Under the pieces are notes generated by a model. The model did not search any database and was not told the origin of the DNA. It worked only from the letters and a program-made list of their open reading frames with translations. 64,000 bases of DNA from Rhododendron vialii (Eukaryota > Streptophyta > Magnoliopsida > Ericales > Ericaceae): positions 21,377,001-21,441,000 of the forward strand of contig NC_080569.1 in NCBI RefSeq assembly GCF_030253575.1, given 5' to 3'. Of the stretch, positions 58,313 through 64,000 are shown in pieces. Made by a program: the position numbers and the translations under genes. Numbering within the stretch: the first letter of the stretch is position 1; each line of letters opens with the position of its first letter.

Positions 58313-59407
58313 GGAGAGATCATCTACCCATATTGCAGCTTAGATAAGGAGATAAGCAACTTCATCAAGGTATGGGTCTCAGTAAGTATATCCCGATTAT
58401 ACTGCAAATTCACAAGTAAAATAATCCCAAAAGGCCTACCCAGACTCCTCACCTTCTTCCCTGTCGTTTGCCTCTTCTTATACCTCCCTCTCCATCTCCA
58501 CTCCGCTCACCTCGGAGGCATGACCTCTTTCTTCATCGCTTGGCTTTCCAATTTCAAACTCCTCCTGCTCGCCTTCGACAAAGGCCCTCTCTCTGACCCA
58601 ACTCTCTCTCCCTCCCAATTCCTCGCCATCGGTTGTTTCCCCATCAGAAAAACAGAACCAAAAAACCCACGTCAGGAATCCAAACAAGGCCACAAACCGG
58701 TTTGGAATTACATTCTCAAGGGGCTTCTACTGGCCGCCTTCGTGCAAATTTACCACTACAGTGAGCATATCCACCCGAAGTTTATTTTGGTTATTTACAG
58801 CTTCCATATATACTTCTTGTTGGAGCTGATGCTAGCCGTGGTCGCAGCCCTGGTTCGAGCCACTCTCGGGCTACAACTCGAGCCGCAGTTCAACGAGCCA
58901 TATCTCTCCACCTCGTTACAAGATTTCTGGGGGAGTAGATGGAACATGATGGTCCCGCGTGCCCTCCGCCCGACCGTATACAATCCTACCCTCAGCGTCT
59001 GGACGTGGATCGTGGGCCGGGAGTCGGCCTCGTTACCAGCCGTGTTAGCCGCGTTCGTGGTGTCGGCCGTGATGCATGAGCTTATGTTCTACTACTTGGG
59101 CCGGAAGCGGCCCAATTGGGAGATCACGTGGTTTTTCATTCTCCACGGGGTGTGTTTAGTTGTTGAGATTGCGACGAAGAAGGCGTTGAAGGGCAGGTAT
59201 CGGTTGCCTCCGGTGATCTCGACGACGTTGACTGTTGGATTCGTGATGGTTACCGGCTTTTGGCTGTTTTTTCCTCCGTTTTTAAGGTGCAAACCTGACG
59301 CGAGAGCGTTCAAAGAGTACGCGATTTTAGGAGCGTTCGTGAAGGACGTAGTACTTGGTGGAGCTGTGAAGTTGCGGCATTTCAATGGCAGTCTAACATC
59401 ACACTAG
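58307..59407 (+). CDS. Wax-synthase-like long-chain-alcohol O-fatty-acyltransferase 3 (MBOAT)
   Basis: Single exon, 366 codons. It starts MEGEIIYPYCSLDKEISNFI, nearly identical to gene 2. It is shorter because the proline-rich loop after FPIRKTEPKNP is contracted (about 12 codons lost relative to gene 2). The core PQFNEPYLSTSLQDFWGSRW, VMHELMFYYLGRKRPNWEIT with the likely catalytic His, and LHGVCLVVE are all present. One notable change is VGRESASLPAV, where genes 1 and 2 have GRKWAPLPA. This removes a Trp-Ala-Pro motif just before the catalytic segment and might alter activity. The ATG at 58307 follows a GA tract directly. Multi-pass ER membrane topology is expected. Confidence 0.9.
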
Positions 59408-60206
59408 GGGGGAATAGTCACGCGTCACAAATAAGAAGGTTTATTGCTTACTTAACTAATAACTGTATAAACATGCAAGTTGGCACATACAACTAAAGAG
59501 TCGTCCCTGTCATTATCGAGTTTTTTTAATCCAACCAATTCGTGTTACATATATTTGTGTTCATGTCAAATAAATAGTTGACCTAGATCCTCTATCTTCG
59601 TGTTACTTAGTTTTGAATCATGATATATAACTAGTTGCGTGTGTCCAAATTCTCAAACTCTGAAAGAAACCAAGGATGCGTATATACCAAGGCCTAGTTT
59701 CCCAAAAAAAAAAAGTGTAATTACTGGCTTTGTAGGCTATCTTTTTTGTTTTGTTTTTGTTTTTGTTATTATTATTATATATTTTTTTATTGCATTTGTA
59801 ATTTTTGCACCAAGATCTTGTAGATTATTGGTTAATGTCGACGAAGGAAATCGGAAAAGTAAAAATTATGATTTTTACCAATTTTTCTGGAAACATCCAA
59901 AAAAAAGTCTCAAAAGTTTTTATTTTTTCAATTCCTCTAGTTGAGACGAACGAAAAATAATTAAAAAAAATTTGATGCAAAAATAAGAAATGCAAAAAAA
60001 TAAAATCAATATAGATAACAAAAAAGTCAAGCGACTTTTTTTGTTTTTGTTTTTGAGACTAGGCCTTAATAGCATAAGGCCAAACCATCCACTCCCATCC
60101 TACTTCCAAACAAAAATTTGAAATTCATCCTCTCCCACCCGACAAAAGTAAAATAAGAAAAGTCAAAAGGGTAAAACTGTAATTATGTAGGACAATGCAA
60201 AAGTTA
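59408..60206. other. Intergenic, AT-rich fold-back stretch
   Basis: 59695-60065 begins AGGCCTAGTTTCCCAAAAA and ends TTTGAGACTAGGCCT, with inverted interior words. It is therefore a fold-back element of about 375 bases related to those near 43.9, 47.3 and 56.5 kb. No gene is supported. Confidence 0.5.
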
Positions 60207-60301
60207 TTTTTGTGTAAGAGAAAAGAATTTATTAATCTTTATAAAGGATTACAAATATTAAAGAATCAAGGGCACACCGGCAAGAAGTCACCCGAGACAA
60301 C
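60207..60301 (-). mobile_element. 95-bp retroposon fragment (LINE tail)
   Basis: Flanked by GCAAAAGTTA at 60197-60206 and 60302-60311. T-rich left end and TTTATTAATCTTTA match the minus-strand LINE 3' signature. Almost completely 5'-truncated. Confidence 0.65.
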
Positions 60302-60585
60302 GCAAAAGTTACACGAAACAAAATGAACAGTAACTATTGAACAAAGTTTTCTTTTCTTTTCTTCTTTATTTTGGGGTAAATCATAGAACAGTGTTTTCGA
60401 TTATACTATGTAGAATGTTTCTCAATTTCTAGCTTATGAATTAAACGTTAGTAGGAATTTTGGGCATTAGCAATGCTTTCTGTTGTGATTGTTACCCATC
60501 TCTAGGTTTTGATATTGTCGCGGTTCTAGAGAGAGAAGGAGCAGACCTAGGAATTCTTAGGTTTTGATATTGTCAAAGATCAACA

Positions 60586-60756
60586 ATGGCCACGACAGCA
60601 AGTGCAGAGGAAGCGAACACCAGGCAACTTCATATTTCCAAATCGAATCTCCGTCCGGCTTGTGAAGATGGCGGGGACGTGTGGCTCGGGCAACCAGTGT
60701 TCTTTGAACCGTGGAGTACTAGTTCTTGTGCCGGAAAGGAACCAATTCATAGCTAG
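60586..60756 (+). CDS. Short open frame, 56 codons, uncertain
   Basis: Starts in a good plant context (CAACAATGGCC) and reads MATTASAEEANTRQLHISKS, later GGDVWLGQPVFFEPWSTSSC. It is slightly more GC-rich than its surroundings. No domain is recognised and there is no neighbour support. It may be a first-exon remnant or chance. Confidence 0.25.
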   Translation: MATTASAEEANTRQLHISKSNLRPACEDGGDVWLGQPVFFEPWSTSSCAGKEPIHS

Positions 60757-60935
60757 AAATTGAGATAAAGAAAGAGTGAATGGTGATGTGGTCTGGCAAA
60801 GCCAAACTTGGTGCTAAATTTGGCCCGACTTTTTGGCTTACTAATAGAGTTACTATGTTGATTTTCACAAGCCAAATTTCGGTTTTAGCAATGAATTTGG
60901 CTTAACATTTGAAATAAGTACGGGTAATCGAGGAT

Positions 60936-61080
60936 GGGGATGACAAAACCATACTCACCCCATAACCGAGTAGGGATAATTTATGTTTTTACTACACTTG
61001 CTACTATTGGGTAAACCCCACCTCCAAATAGGTGGGGTGGGGCAAGTATTCATCAGGTACGGAGGAAATTGTCATCCCTA
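60936..61080. mobile_element. Small hAT-like MITE, ~145 bp
   Basis: The ends GGGGATGACAAAACC and, inverted, TAGGGATGACAATTTCC match a widespread plant hAT-derived family. GGTGGGGTGGGGC and CACCCCATAACC lie inside. Confidence 0.5.
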
Positions 61081-61203
61081 CGGTCTCTGTACTAAAACTA
61101 AATTTTAGTAAGTTTGTCCTACGTTGGCTAATGGTGCGCCCAACTAATAGTGGCACACCATATGTCCACCATTCTAATAGTGGCATACTAGCGTTGTGCC
61201 AAG

Positions 61204-61593
61204 AGTTGTAAACGAGCCGAAACCTATTAAGTTCATCTCGGGTTTGTTAAGACTATTCTGGCTAAAGTTCGGTCCAGGCCAAACCTAGGCTCGAATTCAG
61301 CTCGTCAAGACTCGGGTTCGGCTTACCTCGGCTCAATAAACTCAACCTAACCCAAAATTTAGGAGAAAATAAGTATTAAATTATATATATAACCTAAAAA
61401 AATTATATTTGCAAATAGACCCCTAAAGAATTACTATATAAATTATATTCAACTACAGGTTCGCTAGCCTAACCAAGCTGAAAACTGTAAGGTTCAGGTT
61501 TGGTTCATTTAATAGACGAATCGAACTTGAACGAATCCTTACTGAGCCGAGACTCGAACAGTTCACAAATGGCCCAGTTCATTTACAACCCTC
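61204..61593. mobile_element. hAT-like MITE with gagcc/ggctcg interior
   Basis: The ends are GAGTTGTAAACGAGCCG and, inverted, AGGGTTGTAAATGAACTGG. The interior is like those at 10861-11521 and 37427-37723. No target duplication is seen. Confidence 0.55.
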
Positions 61594-61695
61594 CTATTCA
61601 ATGCATGGGGAGGGCGAAAAAAACTCTTTTGTGCATCGAATGGGTACACCGTTAGTTAACAAGCAAGAAACCAATCAATAGGTGTGTGGAGTCGC

Positions 61696-64000
61696 TAGGG
61701 GTGATACCGGTCCGGTTTCAACCGGTTTTGGATATTTTTTCGGTTGAAACCGGTTATCCGGTTTGAGCATTTTTAAAACCGGAACCGGTTGAAATAAAAC
61801 CGGAACCGGTTGAAATAAAACCGGTCCGGTTTCGACTGGTTCAACCGGTTTCGGTCCGGTTTATTTGGTTAATCCGGTTTTCATTCATGGGCCACATTTT
61901 AGGCCCAACACATCAAAAAATTCACAATTCAACCCACAAAAATTCATAATTCAACACTTTTTTTGGGCCCAACAAAAAAGGATCAATTTTGAGCCCAATA
62001 CATCAAAAAAAACCCATAAAAACATAATTAAGCCCATTACACAATTTATAGGCTTTTAAATTACAAACCAAGGGCCAAGCCCAACAAGAAAAAAAAATGA
62101 ATGTTCAACAACACAGCAAGCTGCGGCAAAAAAAAAATGCATCCACCAGTAGCAACATCCAACAGTATCCACCATTAGCAACATCCAACAGCAACCAGCA
62201 GCAACACAACACCACAGCAGCAGCAACATAAAAACAGGCGACGCAGAAACACAATGCTTCCATATTTCAGCAACACTAACATGCATTCCTTTTATTGCCT
62301 GGCAGGAGAAATTAAAGTGCCCCTCAACTCCGGGATTCCTGGACAATACAACTGGATTTTCATGTCAACATCATCTATAAAGAGGTTGTTTGCTAATTTT
62401 TTACCACTTTGTTTATCATTTATAATCCCCCTATTTTAAAAGTTCCACCATTTAGTTGTCGAGAAAAAACCATTGATACCCAAGTAGCAAAAAACAGAAA
62501 AAGGAAAAAGAGTTCAAATATTTCGTTAACCTTCTCTATCTCCCACCAGGCTCTATTCCCCATCTTCCAAAATACTTATACTAATATTGCTATATCGTAT
62601 ATGGTTAGGGCATTCCTTAGCTTCAATTTAAAGCTCGAATATCTAGTAAACAATTCTGGGACGAGTAAAACATCTACTAGTCCATCAACATGTGTTCTTA
62701 AAGGTTACCAACTACTCCCTGTCATCAAAGTATCAGTCCAAAACTTCTCCTCCCCTCTTATTGCGCCTATGTTACAAAGACATTGGAATGTGCATCGGTT
62801 ACACTTCTCAGTCCATCAAGACAATCGAAATTACTAGAGTTTATAACCTCGGACTAGGTTGGAGGAATTTAAAACCTTGATGGTACTTTTTGCGCACATA
62901 TTCCCATTAAAGTGCATATACAAAACACCACTATTAAAATTACAACAGCAGTAAAATGCAAATTCAATTCAAAAAAGGGAAAAATTAGAAAAAAAAACTG
63001 GGATGAGTACGTTCTTGAATCATGACCGATTCCAGCAACATATTAACAAGCAACAAAACCAAATGACAATAACAATTAAAATGAGAGTAAAGTATCAACC
63101 GTACCTCCAGGTTGTGCATGCTTAGGACACATTAATGCCAAAAAGTCAAAAACGAAAGCCGAATCAAGTTATGATCTCTTACATGGTTCTTAAGATATCA
63201 CAAACCAAAGAACACCTAATTCCAGATTCTTCACTACTAATTTTCATATGCATTTCAACTTCACAATAAAATCTAATCATGCAATGATCTTCAACATGAT
63301 TCTTCAGCTATCACAAACCAGAAAAACCATTGAATTCCAGCCTGGACAACCAATTCTCGTGTACAGAAAAACGAATAAAAAGGAAAGTGACACATGATTT
63401 GAACTTACCTCTTTGTTCTTCACTCCTTTCTTTTTATCACAAATAAGTGACACATGATTCATCCTCCTTCAATGCTTCCAAAACCTCTAAAGATGACAGA
63501 AAAATTTATAATGCAAAACAAGTTAAACTACGAACTAAAAAAACAAAACTCATACAGTTAAGCTATAGTTAAAGAGTATTACCGGATTCAAGTACCTCCA
63601 CCTCATCAAGTGCCTCTCGAAGAGATATTTGAGTAGGACTCCTCAACCAATTTTGTGCACAAATAAGGGCCTCTGCTACTTTGGGAGAAAGAGAGGTCCG
63701 GTATGGATCAAGAATACGTCCTCCCGTGCTAAAAACGGATTCGGATGCAACGGTAGATACCGAAATAGCTAGAATGTCCTGTACCATTTGAGAGAGAATG
63801 GGATACCTAGGAGAATTAACTTTCCACCAAGCCAACACATCAAACTTATCACCATGAACTTTAGAGTCTTTCTTGCTCTCCAACCAATACCTCTCTAACT
63901 CCGATTTGCTCACCATATTATTCTCCTCTTCCATGTGTCGCTCAAATTCATCGTCCATTTCCTCACAAAAATTCATATACTCCTTTGAATCCTTCTCACT
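61696..64000 (-). mobile_element. hAT transposon, right part beyond the window
   Basis: Starts with the terminal TAGGGGTGATACCGGTCC, followed by 180 bases dense in AACCGGTT and CCGGTTT words (61700-61880), a subterminal binding-site pattern. The transposase gene (63437-64000, minus strand) reads toward this end, so the terminal is the element's 3' side. The other end and its 8-bp duplication lie outside the window. Interior 61880-63430 has CAGCAGCAACA-rich text (about 62105-62230) and no coding I can support. Confidence 0.7.
63437..64000 (-). CDS. hAT transposase, C-terminal dimerisation domain (partial)
   Basis: The open frame continues off the right edge. It reads ELERYWLESKKDSKVHGDKF, DVLAWWKVNSPRYPILSQMV and then SVSTVASESVFSTGGRILDP, the classic hAT-C dimerisation region. 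Two 3' models fit: a stop at 63569-63571 with no further exon, or splicing at 63583 (donor G/GTAATA, intron 63487-63582) to an exon at 63437-63486 that continues ESEVLEALKEDESCVTYL. I favour the spliced form because the junction is in phase and adds an acidic tail. No stop or frameshift is visible in the part present, so it may be an intact gene. Confidence 0.75.

Overview
The window looks like nuclear DNA of a flowering plant, most likely a woody eudicot. The reasons are plant-type genes with GT-AG introns, AT-rich intergenic DNA, long (GA)n and (TA)n tracts, and a dense load of plant DNA transposons (MULE, hAT, CACTA), L1-type LINE copies and one solo LTR. No species can be named from this sequence alone.

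Region 1 (1-9.3 kb) is a direct tandem duplication of a unit of roughly 4 kb. Each copy holds one minus-strand two-exon gene for a small Glu/Val/Pro-rich acidic protein (coding 944-2786 and 5297-6999). The copies differ by later insertions: a 205-bp Mutator-like MITE in copy A, and a 1.09-kb poly(A)-tailed LINE-like retroposon in copy B. Region 2 (9.3-20.7 kb) is gene-poor. A degenerate LINE (about 15.1-20.67 kb) contains a solo LTR, which itself contains a hAT-like element. The same LINE also carries a 391-bp MULE-type MITE.

Region 3 (20.7-31.5 kb) looks like one large Mutator-like block. It has a plus-strand MURA transposase with three in-frame stops, about 1.2 kb of ordered tandem repeats, and a convergent minus-strand gene whose N-terminal half resembles the plant-mobile-domain/Ulp1-family transposon proteins and whose C-terminal half is coiled coil. 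Region 4 (31.5-36 kb) holds three related fold-back MITEs, one inside another, and a Pack-MULE-like element carrying a piece of a mitochondrial-carrier (mitoferrin-like) gene.

Region 5 (36.2-59.4 kb) is a dispersed tandem array of three plus-strand, single-exon, full-length wax-synthase-like (MBOAT) acyltransferase genes of 375, 375 and 366 codons. Each has a GA-rich 5' leader ending at or just before the ATG. They are the best candidates for working host genes here. The gaps between them are filled by repeats: a 343-bp palindromic element, a LINE inserted into a MULE-MITE, a 4.3-kb hAT element with perfect 8-bp target duplications and gene-like content, and a 0.9-kb CACTA element. Region 6 (59.4-64 kb) is repeat-rich and ends inside a large hAT transposon whose transposase C-terminus (minus strand) runs off the right edge.

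Functionally, only the wax-synthase trio and the acidic-protein pair look like host genes. Most of the remainder can be read as a layered insertion record.
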